Assembly: GCA_937922785.1 (NCBI GenBank)
Contig: CALAJQ010000029.1
Span: 62,001 to 126,000, forward strand
DNA from: an uncultured Acidimicrobiales bacterium
GTDB taxonomy: Bacteria; Actinomycetota; Acidimicrobiia; Acidimicrobiales; SZUA-35
Reading direction: 5' to 3'
DNA: 64,000 bases
The position numbers and the translations under genes were made by a program. This document shows, in pieces, positions 49,422-58,426 of this stretch. Below the pieces are notes generated by a model. It made no database searches, was not told where the DNA came from, and saw only the letters and a list, made by a program, of their open reading frames with translations. Numbering within the stretch: the first letter of the stretch is position 1; each line of letters starts with the position of its first letter.

Positions 49422-50585
49422 ATGAGTTCAACACCGATGCTTCGCCGCATCCTTGCGATGTTGTTTGCATTTGCCCTAGTTGGGTCTGCATGCAGCAGCG
49501 GAGATGACACAAGCGAAGCCACAGACAGCGACGGCAACACCGTCACTACTGCCGACGATGGCAATGGAGACGACGGCGACACCGACAACGGAGATGGCGA
49601 AGAGACCATCGAACTAGTTCAGGGCGACGGCGTTCTAGCTGCTGTTCAGGCCCGTGGAACACTTAAGTGTGGCGGCAACGACACACTGCCTGGCTTTGGC
49701 ATCATCGATGCTGACGGCGAGTTCAGCGGTTTCGACATCGACTTCTGTCGAGTGCTCGCAGCAGCCGTTCTCGGTGACTCTGAGGCATTCGAAATTCTTC
49801 CTCTGACCGCAGCCCAGCGCTTCCCAACCCTCCAGTCTGGTGAGATCGACGTACTGATCCGTAACACCACCTGGACCGCTAGCCGTGACGGCAGCGAGCA
49901 AGCAACCTTCCTACACCCAACGTTCTACGATGGCCAGGGATTCATGGTTCGCTCTGACAGCGGAATTGCAAGCCTCGACGATGCTCAGAACACAACCATT
50001 TGTGTGCTTCAGGGAACAACCACCCTGCTAAACATGAACGCTGTTCTAGGCGATCGTGGCATCAGCTTCACACCTTTGGAGTTCGACTCAAACGACACAC
50101 TTCAGCCAGCGTTTGTTGCTGAGCAGTGTGAAGTATGGACCTCTGATGCGTCACAGCTCGCAGCATTCGCAGCGACACTCGACATCGACGTAACTGTTCT
50201 TCCTGACATCATCTCAAAGGAGCCACTCGGCCCAGTTGTAGCTGATGGCGATTCACAGTGGGCTCAGATCGTGGATTGGGCCACCATGGCCACCATCCAG
50301 GCTGAAGAGTTCGGAATCAACTCAGGAAACGTCGACAGCTTCCTAACCAGTGAAGACTCAGGCATCCTGCGCTTCCTTGGTCAGCCAGTAGAAGACGGTG
50401 ACGGAAACTCAGCTGTTGCAGACGTAGGCCTTGGCCTTCCAGCTGACTTCGCTTACAACATCATCAGCCAGGTAGGTAACTACGCTGAGATCTTCGAAGC
50501 GAACCTCACACCACTTGGCCTAGAGCGTGGACCAAACGCACTTTGGACCGAGGGTGGAATCATGTACGTTCCACCTTTCCGCTAG
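49422..50585 (+). CDS. aapJ: ABC transporter substrate-binding lipoprotein for amino acids (AapJ-like)
   Basis: A 387-residue extracytoplasmic solute receptor. It has a signal peptide with lipobox VGSAC (Cys24), an Asp/Gly/Thr-rich linker to about residue 62, then a family 3 periplasmic-binding fold: LKCGGNDTLPGFGIIDADGEFSGFDIDFCRVLAAA, RFPTLQSGEIDVLIRNTTWTASRD and FAYNIISQVGNYAEIFEANL. AapJ/GltI-like proteins bind general L-amino acids or glutamate/aspartate. It is followed by a hairpin and genes for both permeases and the ATPase. A GAAAGGAAA ribosome site precedes the ATG. Its codon choice leans to GCA, CCA, ACA and TCA, unlike its neighbours, as in a highly expressed gene. Confidence 0.93.
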   Translation: MSSTPMLRRILAMLFAFALVGSACSSGDDTSEATDSDGNTVTTADDGNGDDGDTDNGDGEETIELVQGDGVLAAVQARGTLKCGGNDTLPGFGIIDADGEFSGFDIDFCRVLAAAVLGDSEAFEILPLTAAQRFPTLQSGEIDVLIRNTTWTASRDGSEQATFLHPTFYDGQGFMVRSDSGIASLDDAQNTTICVLQGTTTLLNMNAVLGDRGISFTPLEFDSNDTLQPAFVAEQCEVWTSDASQLAAFAATLDIDVTVLPDIISKEPLGPVVADGDSQWAQIVDWATMATIQAEEFGINSGNVDSFLTSEDSGILRFLGQPVEDGDGNSAVADVGLGLPADFAYNIISQVGNYAEIFEANLTPLGLERGPNALWTEGGIMYVPPFR

Positions 50586-50611
50586 ACCAATAACTAGTTA
50601 GTAAGTACCAT

Positions 50612-50641
50612 CGCCGGTGCAGGGAGATCCCTGCACCGGCG
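50612..50641 (+). terminator. Intercistronic hairpin after aapJ
   Basis: A perfect 13-bp stem (arms 50612-50624 and 50629-50641, sequence CGCCGGTGCAGGG) with loop AGAT follows the aapJ stop by 27 bp. There is no T-tract. Such hairpins after substrate-binding protein genes partially terminate or stabilise the upstream mRNA, giving more receptor than permease; that role is inference. Confidence 0.7.
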
Positions 50642-50692
50642 CTCTGGTCTCGGGGATATGAGACTTCAGGGTCTGTTCGTTAGGGGAGAACT

Positions 50693-51949
50693 TTGGGCCA
50701 GCTGCTTGTGCGGCTTGCAATCTATTTTGTCGTCGCCGCAGTCGCACTGTTTGGCTGGCGCTTCCTACGGGATGTCACGACCAAACGTGATACTTCAAAC
50801 CGGCCACCTCCTTGGCGCGACGTGCGCGTTCTTGCGGTCGGTATCCAAGTCGTGGCCGTGGGAATCCTGTTCCTGCTGGGCTCATGGCTTTGGGACAACT
50901 TCAATACCCGAACCGATGACATCGGGCTTGACCCGTTCGACTTCGCCTTCTTGGATCAGCCCAGCGGCATTAGCATCGCTGACAGTGACCTAAACCCGAA
51001 CTCCCCGATTTCTTCGGCGCTTAGGAACGGCGTTAAGAACACGTTTCTCACAATCGTGGTCGGTATTCCTCTAAGTGTTCTCTTCGGTACTCTGATTGGC
51101 ATTTCCCGCCTAAGCGAAAACTGGCTGCTGTCCAAGATCGCTACCGGCTATGTCGAGTTCTTCCGAAACATCCCGCCGCTTCTCATTATCGTGTTCACCT
51201 GGAGCGTCTTCCTCACTGGGTTCCCTCCCGAACGCGAGTCCTGGGAGATCGGCGATCTCTTTATCTTCAACAACAAACGTTTTGCCGGTCCGTCGATCGC
51301 CAGCCAAGAGAACTTTGTTGCCTACCGCTGGCTAATGCTGGCCGCGCTTGCGCTCGCTGCAGTCGTTTGGGTGGTGCGAACTCGCTTGTTCGACCGCACA
51401 GGAACCCCTCACCGCAGGGTGTTGTGGTCGCTGGGCACATTCGTTGGAATCGGCGTGATCGGTTATGTCGCTTTAGGTCAGCCCTTCCGCTTCTCCACAC
51501 CAGACATTGTTGAGCGGGTCTATGAGGGCGGTGTGAAGATGCAGATGCCCTACGCGGCCGGCGTCTTCGCCTTGACGCTCTACACCGCGTCTCACATTGC
51601 TGAGATCGTGCGAGGCTCAATTCTCTCGGTCGATCGGGGTCAGGTTGAAGCAGGCAACGCCTTGGCGCTAAGTGGCTTCCAGCGCTACCGCTTCGTGGTG
51701 TTGCCCCAAGCTTTCCGGGTTGCGTTCCCGCCTCTGATCAACCAGTTCCTCAACTTCACCAAGAACACATCGTTGTTTGTTGCCATTGGCTTCGCCGAAA
51801 TCACCTCGATTTCGATCAACCTGTTTGGTCAATCTCGACCCGCTCCGCAGATCTTGTTCATCGTCATGGGCATCTACTTGACCTTCTCGTTGGTGCTGTC
51901 AACTATTGGCAACTTGATCAACGGCCGACTAGCGATTGCGGGGCGTTGA
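50693..51949 (+). CDS. aapQ: Amino-acid ABC transporter permease (AapQ-like)
   Basis: A 418-residue inner-membrane permease, TTG start with a GGGGAGAA ribosome site. About seven to eight helices are seen. SALRNGVKNTFLTIVVGIPLSVLFGTLIGISRLS is the HisM-type entry, VEFFRNIPPLLIIVFTW matches the permease loop, and HIAEIVRGSILSVDRGQVEAGNALALSGFQRYRFVVLPQAFRVAFPPLINQFLNFTKNTSL is the EAA/coupling loop that contacts the ATPase. The length, longer than HisM, is typical of AapQ/GltJ-type subunits with an extra periplasmic region. It forms a heterodimer with the next gene product. Confidence 0.92.
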   Translation: MGQLLVRLAIYFVVAAVALFGWRFLRDVTTKRDTSNRPPPWRDVRVLAVGIQVVAVGILFLLGSWLWDNFNTRTDDIGLDPFDFAFLDQPSGISIADSDLNPNSPISSALRNGVKNTFLTIVVGIPLSVLFGTLIGISRLSENWLLSKIATGYVEFFRNIPPLLIIVFTWSVFLTGFPPERESWEIGDLFIFNNKRFAGPSIASQENFVAYRWLMLAALALAAVVWVVRTRLFDRTGTPHRRVLWSLGTFVGIGVIGYVALGQPFRFSTPDIVERVYEGGVKMQMPYAAGVFALTLYTASHIAEIVRGSILSVDRGQVEAGNALALSGFQRYRFVVLPQAFRVAFPPLINQFLNFTKNTSLFVAIGFAEITSISINLFGQSRPAPQILFIVMGIYLTFSLVLSTIGNLINGRLAIAGR

Positions 51950-51950
51950 T

Positions 51951-53378
51951 ATGACTGATCCATTGATAACTGCTACCGGCGACGGAGTGCCACTGGTTGT
52001 AGAGCCCAACACGCCGCCATCTAAGAAGTTGCCTCCTGGCGAGTGGGTAAAGGCCAACCTCTTTAGCAACTGGTACAACTCACTGGTCACCTTGGTGATG
52101 GCGGTCATCCTCATCTATTTGGCGCGGTTCCTCATCGGCTGGGCCATCGGAGTCGAGTGGCAAATCACCCGCACGAACCTTCGTAACTTCATGGTCGGCG
52201 GCTTCCCAGCGGATGAGCTTTGGCGACCTTGGGCTGCATCACTGCTGATAATCGCAGGTGCTTCCTTGGGCTTTGGTGCAATGTCTCGGGCCGAGCACGA
52301 GACCGATGTTCGCAACGGAATCCCCAGCACAAAACCAACCCAGCTTGACTTGTTCCGGCGATTCTGGCCCATCGTGTTGCTGTCGATCTTCTTTGTTTCC
52401 TTCGCCCGAACAACTCCGCCGTTTATTGGCGTGGCAGTTGGAATAGTTGGGCTGTTTGCTTTGCGTGAAGTTGGCTGGCGGCTGCCAGCAGTCATACGAG
52501 ATCGGGGCGTCTTCGTCTTCGCAGCATTCTTGCTTGCTGGCTTCGGATGCCTGGCGGGCACCGGGGGACTATTAGCGATTGTCGCTGGCATCATCGTTGC
52601 CGTCTTGGTTTCCACCGAGCTCGGCCGGGCTGGAATAACCACCAGGGCCGTTGTAATCGCGGGACCCATCGCCGCTGGCTTAGTGACCTACTTCGTGCTC
52701 TCTGCTATCGGCCTCGAAGGCTTTGGTTGGGATGACTGGGGTGGCTTCCACATCACGATCTTTGCTACCGCAGTTGGTATCGCGACCGGACTTCCTTTTG
52801 GGATCCTGTTGGCTATCGGCCGACGCTCGAACCTGCCGGTCATCAAGACCGCTTGTGTGATCTTCATCGAGTTCGTTCGTGGCGTTCCCTTGATCACATT
52901 GCTCTTGTTCTCCAGCTTCATGCTGCCATTGTTCTTCCCTGCCGGCTCTGACACCCGAAGTGGCCTGACCCGAGCGATGATTTTGATCACCGCATTTAGT
53001 GCGGCCTACTTTGCCGAAATCGTTCGCGGTGGTTTGCAGTCTGTTCCAAAGGGTCAGACCGAAGCCGCTCAAGCAAGCGGGATGTCACCGGGAGCAATTC
53101 AGCGCCTAATCGTTATGCCCCAGGCTTTGCGTAACGTCATTCCTGCCATGGTCGGCCAGGCCATTGCCTTGTTCAAGGACACCTCGCTGCTGGCGATCAT
53201 CGGCATTGCCGACTTTTTCCAGTACGGCGAGATTTCCAACACCCAGCAGGACTTTCTGGGTAAGGGTCTCCAGCCGGTGACCTACACATTTATTGCCCTC
53301 GGCTATTGGGCCGTGGCTTACTGGATGTCTCGTGAAAGCCGACGTCTGGAAATGAAACTGAGAGTGGGAGTTCGATGA
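51951..53378 (+). CDS. aapM: Amino-acid ABC transporter permease (AapM-like)
   Basis: A 475-residue permease starting at ATG 51951, one base after the aapQ stop. It has about eleven hydrophobic segments: an unusually long N-terminal membrane part (about 35-260), then the HisM-like core [52 protein letters not shown] and the coupling loop [62 protein letters not shown]. The stop overlaps the ATG of the ATPase gene (ATGA). Together with AapQ it forms the membrane channel. Confidence 0.92.
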   Translation: MTDPLITATGDGVPLVVEPNTPPSKKLPPGEWVKANLFSNWYNSLVTLVMAVILIYLARFLIGWAIGVEWQITRTNLRNFMVGGFPADELWRPWAASLLIIAGASLGFGAMSRAEHETDVRNGIPSTKPTQLDLFRRFWPIVLLSIFFVSFARTTPPFIGVAVGIVGLFALREVGWRLPAVIRDRGVFVFAAFLLAGFGCLAGTGGLLAIVAGIIVAVLVSTELGRAGITTRAVVIAGPIAAGLVTYFVLSAIGLEGFGWDDWGGFHITIFATAVGIATGLPFGILLAIGRRSNLPVIKTACVIFIEFVRGVPLITLLLFSSFMLPLFFPAGSDTRSGLTRAMILITAFSAAYFAEIVRGGLQSVPKGQTEAAQASGMSPGAIQRLIVMPQALRNVIPAMVGQAIALFKDTSLLAIIGIADFFQYGEISNTQQDFLGKGLQPVTYTFIALGYWAVAYWMSRESRRLEMKLRVGVR

Positions 53379-54154
53379 CCGACGCAACCGTAAACGCCGA
53401 TGCCACAGCCTTCGCTGGCACGGGCGAAGCAATAATCAAAGTCGAGAACATGGATAAGTTCTTCGGCGACTTCCAGGCGCTGAAGAACATCAACATGAAC
53501 GTTGGCCACAAGGAAGTGGTCGTTGTGATCGGGCCGTCCGGCTCTGGCAAGTCAACGCTGATCCGTTGCATCAATCGACTGGAACAGCACGACGCTGGAC
53601 GGATCGTCGTGGACGGCATCGAGCTCAGTGATGACATCCGCAACATTCAAGAAATTCGCAAAGAGACCGGCATGGTCTTCCAGAGTTTCAACCTGTTCCC
53701 GCACCTTTCAATCATCGACAACATCACCTTGGCTCCCCGCCAGGTGCGCCGCATGCCCAAGGCTGAAGCTGAAGAGCTGGCAATGGAGCTGCTTACTCGA
53801 GTGAAGATCCCCGAGCAGGCTCAGAAGTTCCCTGGCCAGTTGTCGGGTGGTCAGCAACAGCGTGTGGCCATTGCCCGTGCGCTAGCGATGCGGCCCAAGG
53901 TCATCTTGTTTGACGAGCCGACCTCGGCCCTTGACCCCGAGATGATCAAGGAAGTCCTCGACACCATGAAGGATTTGGCCAATGAGGGCATGACCATGAT
54001 TTGTGTAACTCACGAAATGGGCTTCGCCCGTGAGGTTGCGGATCGTGTTGTATTCATGGCCGACGGTGAAGTAGTCGAAGTGGGTACGCCCGATCACTTC
54101 TTCGACAACCCCCAAGAAGCCCGAACCCGCCTCTTCCTAAGCCAGATCCTCTAA
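53375..54154 (+). CDS. aapP: Amino-acid ABC transporter ATP-binding protein (AapP-like)
   Basis: A 259-residue ATPase of the polar amino-acid uptake family. Walker [10 protein letters not shown] (near residue 53), Q-loop in [12 protein letters not shown], signature [15 protein letters not shown], Walker [15 protein letters not shown] and switch His in CVTHEMGFA are all present. The short N-terminal extension before [14 protein letters not shown] is unusual but small. It energises AapQM. The transporter operon order is J, Q, M, P, as in classical aap loci. A DnaA-box-like TGTGGATAA follows at 54193-54201 in the downstream intergenic gap. Confidence 0.95.
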   Translation: MTDATVNADATAFAGTGEAIIKVENMDKFFGDFQALKNINMNVGHKEVVVVIGPSGSGKSTLIRCINRLEQHDAGRIVVDGIELSDDIRNIQEIRKETGMVFQSFNLFPHLSIIDNITLAPRQVRRMPKAEAEELAMELLTRVKIPEQAQKFPGQLSGGQQQRVAIARALAMRPKVILFDEPTSALDPEMIKEVLDTMKDLANEGMTMICVTHEMGFAREVADRVVFMADGEVVEVGTPDHFFDNPQEARTRLFLSQIL

Positions 54155-54223
54155 TGGGGGTCAAGTCTCAAAAGTAGCTAGGTGCCTCTAGCTGTGGATA
54201 ACTCTTGCTGCGGTAGGTCTGAC

Positions 54224-55006
54224 TTAACCGACCGTGATCTCGGCTGCGGAGTCATAGAACGCCCAGTGACCCTTGAGCCTTATCGACTCGTCGAAGGGAT
54301 CGGCGTAGATCCAAGCAATGTCGGCGGCGCTCCTGTCAGTCGCTAGGGCCCGATATTCGGCTTGACCCTTGTAGGGGCAATGGGTCGAAGATTCAGTAGC
54401 GACGAATAGATCCGCCTGAAGGTCGGCCGGTGGGATGTAGTAGCGGTTACCCATCCCAGTTTCGGACACCACCAAAGCGTTGTCGGACTGGGCGACCGTC
54501 TGGCCGTCAATTGTGACAGTGACTGGGCGACTTGAAGGGCGCACGTCGACTCGGTGGTATGGGTCCCGGAAGTGGCCGAAGATTTCGGTGTCTTCGTCAA
54601 ACCACTGATCCATCGCGTTCCAGTAGAAGGCAACGTAGCCATCTAGCCAAAGAGCTGATTCGACTCGTTCTTCATAACCCCACATGGCGTTCTCTAGCGT
54701 CTTGCCGTCAACACTTAACGACCAGTAGGAGGCGTCACCTTTAAATGGGCAGTGGGTGCTGTAGTCAGTCTTGGTGAGAAACTCAGCGGCGACGTCAGCC
54801 ATCGGGAAGTAGAGAGTCACCATGGTGCCGGTCTCGTGCAGCAGCATTGCGTTGTCGCTGTCGACCACGGTCTTGCCAGCAACGAGACCTCGAACCCGAC
54901 GAGGAACTGGCTCGAAGAAGACCTGGCGAGCGGGGCCTTTGACTTCGTAGTTGGCGAAGCTAGGGGAAGCGGCAGTGAACGGACCGCTGGGAGTTGTGAG
55001 ACTCAT
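54224..55006 (-). CDS. Tandem DUF427 protein
   Basis: A 260-residue protein made of two DUF427 domains, about residues 35-130 and 150-255. Each has the family pattern: V(V/A)DSDNAMLLHETGTMVTLYFP ... FLTKTDYSTHCPFKGDASYWSL in the first, and VAQSDNALVVSETGMGNRYYIP ... FVATESSTHCPYKGQAEYRAL in the second, each with the T-H-C-P-x-K-G motif and its Cys. Function is unknown; the fold is beta-rich and soluble. The duplicated layout is common in actinobacteria. It is on the same strand as, and downstream of, the TetR gene, which may control it. Confidence 0.88.
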   Translation of the reverse strand: MSLTTPSGPFTAASPSFANYEVKGPARQVFFEPVPRRVRGLVAGKTVVDSDNAMLLHETGTMVTLYFPMADVAAEFLTKTDYSTHCPFKGDASYWSLSVDGKTLENAMWGYEERVESALWLDGYVAFYWNAMDQWFDEDTEIFGHFRDPYHRVDVRPSSRPVTVTIDGQTVAQSDNALVVSETGMGNRYYIPPADLQADLFVATESSTHCPYKGQAEYRALATDRSAADIAWIYADPFDESIRLKGHWAFYDSAAEITVG

Positions 55007-55069
55007 TTCGTGACCTCCGGGTTGACGGCTGTGTATTTGAAACCCAACGCGGTGACCAATGCTTCCCGG

Positions 55070-55621
55070 CTAGCCAAGTCCTCGCTGGAGCGTGTCGATC
55101 AGGTGTTGGTATTCCCCAGCATGAGTGTCTGAGGTGCCGGTTGAGTGTTCCAAAGCCAGAAAGCCGTGCAACGCGCTGCGGGTACTGCGGGCCGAAAGAT
55201 GAGATAGGTCAGCGCTCAATCCCATCGCCAGGTAGACCAAAGTGAAAACTTCAAGAAGTGAGGCGTTGGCCGATGCCAAGTCTTGGTTGTTGGCCGCGGG
55301 CGGTCTTAACGTTGAGGCGAACTGGCTTGGGTGGTTTAAGGCAAAATCTCGATAGGCGGTGCCCATGGATTGCAGCGCCTTGTCGCCAGCCGCCCCAATT
55401 GCCACATTTCTCAATTTGGTGGTGAGGTTCTTGGTCGCCTCAACCGCTACGAGATTCCGTAGCCCATCGAGATTGTCGCAATAGGTGTACAGAGCCGAAG
55501 GGGCGACGGATAGGTCGTTAGCCACCGCCGATACCGAAAGAGCGTCATAACCCTTGGCCTCGACGATGCCCATCGCGCTCTTAAGCACACTTTCATTGCT
55601 GAGTCGGGGAGTTGGAGCCAT
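55070..55621 (-). CDS. TetR-family transcriptional regulator
   Basis: A 183-residue regulator with an N-terminal HTH (SNESVLKSAMGIVEAKGYDALSVSAVANDLSVAPSALYTYCDNLDGLRNLVAVEATKNL), a canonical TetR DNA-binding domain. The C-terminal ligand domain (about 60-183) with YRDFALNHPSQFASTL is of the WHG/TetR_C type. TACAGT lies 7 nt before the ATG, so it is probably leaderless. An inverted repeat in the 140-bp region shared with hsp20 is a plausible binding site. It may also control the DUF427 gene downstream. Confidence 0.87.
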   Translation of the reverse strand: MAPTPRLSNESVLKSAMGIVEAKGYDALSVSAVANDLSVAPSALYTYCDNLDGLRNLVAVEATKNLTTKLRNVAIGAAGDKALQSMGTAYRDFALNHPSQFASTLRPPAANNQDLASANASLLEVFTLVYLAMGLSADLSHLSARSTRSALHGFLALEHSTGTSDTHAGEYQHLIDTLQRGLG

Positions 55622-55662
55622 AGGAATGACTGTAGTCGCTGAAAGAATTCATGTAAAGATTC

Positions 55663-55710
55663 TTGACAAAGCGTCGATAATAGAGAAATACTTTCTGTAT
55701 CGAAAGTATT
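55663..55710 (+). promoter_or_regulatory. hsp20 promoter region with inverted repeat
   Basis: A -35 TTGACA lies at 55663-55668. AATACTTTC (55687-55695) and GAAAGTATT (55702-55710) form a perfect 9-bp inverted repeat over a 6-nt spacer. It differs from CIRCE (TTAGCACTC) and from the HAIR element, so a heat-shock link is not established. The inverted repeat lies where a -10 element and operator would be expected, 52-76 bp before hsp20 and 66-89 bp before tetR. Confidence 0.55.
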
Positions 55711-55762
55711 CGATGCACTAAGAACAACAAGTCGAATCCAACCCACTCGAAAGGAGTGCTTT

Positions 55763-56185
55763 ATGTTGTTAATGCAAAATGACCCGTTCCGAGATCTTGA
55801 CCTCCTCTTCCGAGGTGGTCGGTCAGGCAATGGAACTAACGCAATGGCTATGGACGCTTACCGACGAGGTGAAGATGTCTGGGTCCACATTGACTTGCCA
55901 GGCGTGAGTGCTGATTCGGTAGATATCGATGTTGAGCGCAGCGTCTTAACAGTGTCCGCCGAACGAAACTGGCAGCGCGAGGACGGCGATCAGATGTACC
56001 TGACCGAACGCAGGCGTGGAAAGTTCCAGCGCCAGGTTCACCTAGGTGACAGCCTCGACGTAGACGGAATCGAAGCAGACTTCGCTGATGGAGTCTTGAC
56101 GCTTCGGATTCCGGTTTCGGCCAAGGCCAAGCCGAAGAAGATTCAGATCGGCAAGAGTTCAGACCAGGTGGCAATAGACGCCTAA
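55763..56185 (+). CDS. Small heat-shock protein (Hsp20/alpha-crystallin)
   Basis: A 140-residue ATP-independent chaperone. The alpha-crystallin domain (about residues 32-130) shows AYRRGEDVWVHIDLPGVSADSVDIDVERSVLTVSAERNW, then the conserved GKFQRQVHLGDSLDVDGIEADFADGVLTLRIPVSAKAKPKKI with the G-V-L-T-L signature and an IxI-type C-terminus (KKIQIGK). It holds denatured proteins during stress. It has an AAAGGAG ribosome site 7 nt before the ATG. It is divergent from the TetR gene and may be controlled from the shared inverted repeat. Confidence 0.94.
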   Translation: MLLMQNDPFRDLDLLFRGGRSGNGTNAMAMDAYRRGEDVWVHIDLPGVSADSVDIDVERSVLTVSAERNWQREDGDQMYLTERRRGKFQRQVHLGDSLDVDGIEADFADGVLTLRIPVSAKAKPKKIQIGKSSDQVAIDA

Positions 56186-56204
56186 TTCGAACAACCCCTG
56201 CAAT

Positions 56205-56278
56205 TCTGGCCGCACAACTCGTCGATAATGACCAGTTGTGCGGCCGGAACGCGTTTTGCTGGCGGGTTGTGCGGCCGG
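56205..56278. repeat. Palindromic intergenic repeat element, copy B
   Basis: GGCCGCACAA (56208-56217) and TTGTGCGGCC (56236-56245) form a perfect 10-bp inverted repeat with an 18-nt loop, followed by GGCGGGTTGTGCGGCC (56261-56276). It starts with the same ATTCTGGCCGCA as copy A at 34065. It lies in the gap after hsp20 and before the guanine deaminase gene, again next to a gene 3' end. Confidence 0.75.
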
Positions 56279-56312
56279 AGCCGCGTCTCGGTGACGCTCT
56301 TAGACTTCGCCC

Positions 56313-57638
56313 ATGGCTTTCACCATTCGTGGCACGATCATGCAAACGCCAACCGCCGAACACCTACAAGTGCTCCAAGACCACGTGGTGACCGTGTCTG
56401 ATGACGGCGTCATATCCAGTGTGGTTCCTGGATCAGCCCACGAGGGCTCGGTCGAGGTGACTCTGGCCGAAGGTGAGATCCTGCTGCCGGGCCTAATCGA
56501 TCTGCACGTACACGCCCCGCAGTGGCCCCAACTGGGGTCCCGACTGGACAAGCCATTGGAAGACTGGCTGTTTGAGCACACGTTCCCGCTTGAAGCTCGT
56601 TTTGCTGATCTTAGCTTTGCTGCCGAAGTTTGGCCTTCGTTAGTTGGCGGACTGCTAGGCCTTGGCACCACAACGGCGGTCTACTACAGCTCCATTCACC
56701 CTGGAGCCACCCAGGCTCTGGCCGCTGAATGCCTGCGCCAAGGTCAAAGGGCGTTTGTGGGCCGGGTGGCCATGGATCACCTTGAAGGAACTCCCGAGTG
56801 GTATCGAGACAGCGATGCCAGGTCTGCGGTTGAAGCGTCTCACCAGTCGATTGTGGACATCGAAGCCCTCGATCCCAGCGGATTGGTCCGACCGATTATC
56901 ACTCCACGATTCATACCGGCATGTTCGGATGCTCTGCTTGAAGGCCTGGGTGAACTGGCGGCTTCGTCTGGGGCACTAGTGCAGACTCATTGTTCGGAGA
57001 GCGACTGGGAGCATCAGTATGTGATCGAGCGATACGGCGTGACTGACAGCGTGGCTCTCGAGCGATTCGGTCTGCTGCAGACCCCCTCGGTTCTGGCCCA
57101 TGCCGGCCACCTAACTCCCGATGATGACTTGGTGTTGGCGGGAACAAATGCAGGGATTGCCCACTGCCCTTTGTCCAACAGCTACTTCGGTAACGCGGTG
57201 TTTCCCCTTCGCCGAGTCACCGATGCGGGGGTAAAGGTTGGGCTCGGCACTGACATTGCCGGGGGAGCGGACCCCAGTCTTCTCGCCCAGTGCGCCTACG
57301 CCGTGACCGGTTCCCGCATGCTTGAAGACGGCGTTAACTCTGCCGTCGATGCCGAGAGTCGAGGACTAGTCAGTTCTCGGGTCGACATGATCAAGGCATT
57401 CTATTTGGCGACGGTTGGCGGGGCCGATGTGCTTGGTCTGCCTGTTGGGATTCTTGAAGCCGGCAGGGCATTCGATGCCTTCGTAGTGCGCACCGGTGAC
57501 CAAACGTCGGTTCGGCGCTGGCCCGAGCTCGACGACGACGAAGCAGTCTTTGAGCGCCTAGTTCGGCTCGCTAGGGCATCGGACATTGTGTCGGTTTGGG
57601 TTAATGGCACTGAGGTGCAAACACGACAAGTGAGCTGA
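56313..57638 (+). CDS. guaD: Guanine deaminase
   Basis: Zn-dependent amidohydrolase that converts guanine to xanthine and ammonia. The 441-residue protein has PGLIDLHVHAPQWPQLG (metal HxH plus the guanine-deaminase APQWP), LGTTTAVYYSS, PIITPRFIPACSDALLEGLGELA, VQTHCSES (metal His), LAHAGHLTPDDD, AHCPLSN and VGLGTDIAGG (catalytic Asp). These are typical of guaD rather than generic cytosine or adenine deaminases. TAGACT lies 6 nt upstream of the ATG. The product xanthine could feed a xanthine dehydrogenase such as the Mo hydroxylase at 3.7-7.4 kb, though they are far apart. Confidence 0.9.
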   Translation: MAFTIRGTIMQTPTAEHLQVLQDHVVTVSDDGVISSVVPGSAHEGSVEVTLAEGEILLPGLIDLHVHAPQWPQLGSRLDKPLEDWLFEHTFPLEARFADLSFAAEVWPSLVGGLLGLGTTTAVYYSSIHPGATQALAAECLRQGQRAFVGRVAMDHLEGTPEWYRDSDARSAVEASHQSIVDIEALDPSGLVRPIITPRFIPACSDALLEGLGELAASSGALVQTHCSESDWEHQYVIERYGVTDSVALERFGLLQTPSVLAHAGHLTPDDDLVLAGTNAGIAHCPLSNSYFGNAVFPLRRVTDAGVKVGLGTDIAGGADPSLLAQCAYAVTGSRMLEDGVNSAVDAESRGLVSSRVDMIKAFYLATVGGADVLGLPVGILEAGRAFDAFVVRTGDQTSVRRWPELDDDEAVFERLVRLARASDIVSVWVNGTEVQTRQVS

Positions 57639-57643
57639 CCTGG

Positions 57644-58333
57644 TCAGGCTGTTGTCAGCTCGTCGGGCGTCCAACCGAGGGTTTGGTCGACGTCGTGGTG
57701 CCCGCTTTGTTGGGTTGTTAGCCGGGCGCCTCGGACTCTGTCGAGGCGGAAGATGCGTCCATCTGCTCGAAGGTGGCACCAGCCGATCAGGTACCAGCCT
57801 TTGGTGCCGTTGTAGAAACCGACGGGATCGACGCTTCGGGTGGTGAAGCTTCCGTCAGAGTCGGCGTAGTCGATGTTCACCACAACTGACCTGCGCAGCG
57901 CATCTTCGATTGTGCGACGGGCTCGCTTGGGAACAGCGTGTTGCTGGGGCAACCGGACCCGCGACCGCAAATCCTCAACGGCAATCTGGCCGGACGGACT
58001 GAGCGATTCAACGAGTTGTTGGGCGGCGGAGGATCCCGCGTCGTTAAAGGGCATGTTTGGCCCAGCGGCGGCAAGTGCAACCAGTAGCGCCGATACCTCT
58101 GCAACCGAGAGACTTAAGACGGCGTTGCCCGGGCGATCGATGCTGATGTGGCCGCCGGTTCTTCCATGCTCGGAATAGAGCGGTACACCTGCGTTGCGCA
58201 GTGCGGCCAGGTCTCGTTCGATGGTCCGGCGTGTCACTTCGAAATGATCGGCCAGCGAGGCTGCGCTCACTGGGTTAGGAGCGGCTCTGCGAAGGTGTTC
58301 AGAGATGGCGTGGAGGCGCTCAAGACGGTTCAC
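57644..58333 (-). CDS. HTH and WYL-domain transcriptional regulator
   Basis: A 229-residue regulator of the DeoR/HTH_11 plus WYL type. The N-terminal NRLERLHAISEHLRRAAPNPVSAASLADHFEVTRRTIERDLAALRNAGVPLYSEHGRTGG is the helix-turn-helix with wing. The C-terminal WYL-like domain spans about residues 110-205 (VVVNIDYADSDGSFTTRSVDPVGFYNGTKGWYLIGWC), with the W-Y-L triplet present. The GTG at 58333 is chosen because family members open in this way; a TTG start 36 bp upstream is possible. It is divergent from a VOC gene and may control it. Confidence 0.85.
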   Translation of the reverse strand: MNRLERLHAISEHLRRAAPNPVSAASLADHFEVTRRTIERDLAALRNAGVPLYSEHGRTGGHISIDRPGNAVLSLSVAEVSALLVALAAAGPNMPFNDAGSSAAQQLVESLSPSGQIAVEDLRSRVRLPQQHAVPKRARRTIEDALRRSVVVNIDYADSDGSFTTRSVDPVGFYNGTKGWYLIGWCHLRADGRIFRLDRVRGARLTTQQSGHHDVDQTLGWTPDELTTA

Positions 58334-58426
58334 ACTTTCTAAGAGACACTGATTTCGTCGTTCGGTCAAGAGATTCTCCGAATATCCGACAAACGGTTGT
58401 CGCAGCCCCGATCTACCGTGGAGGCC

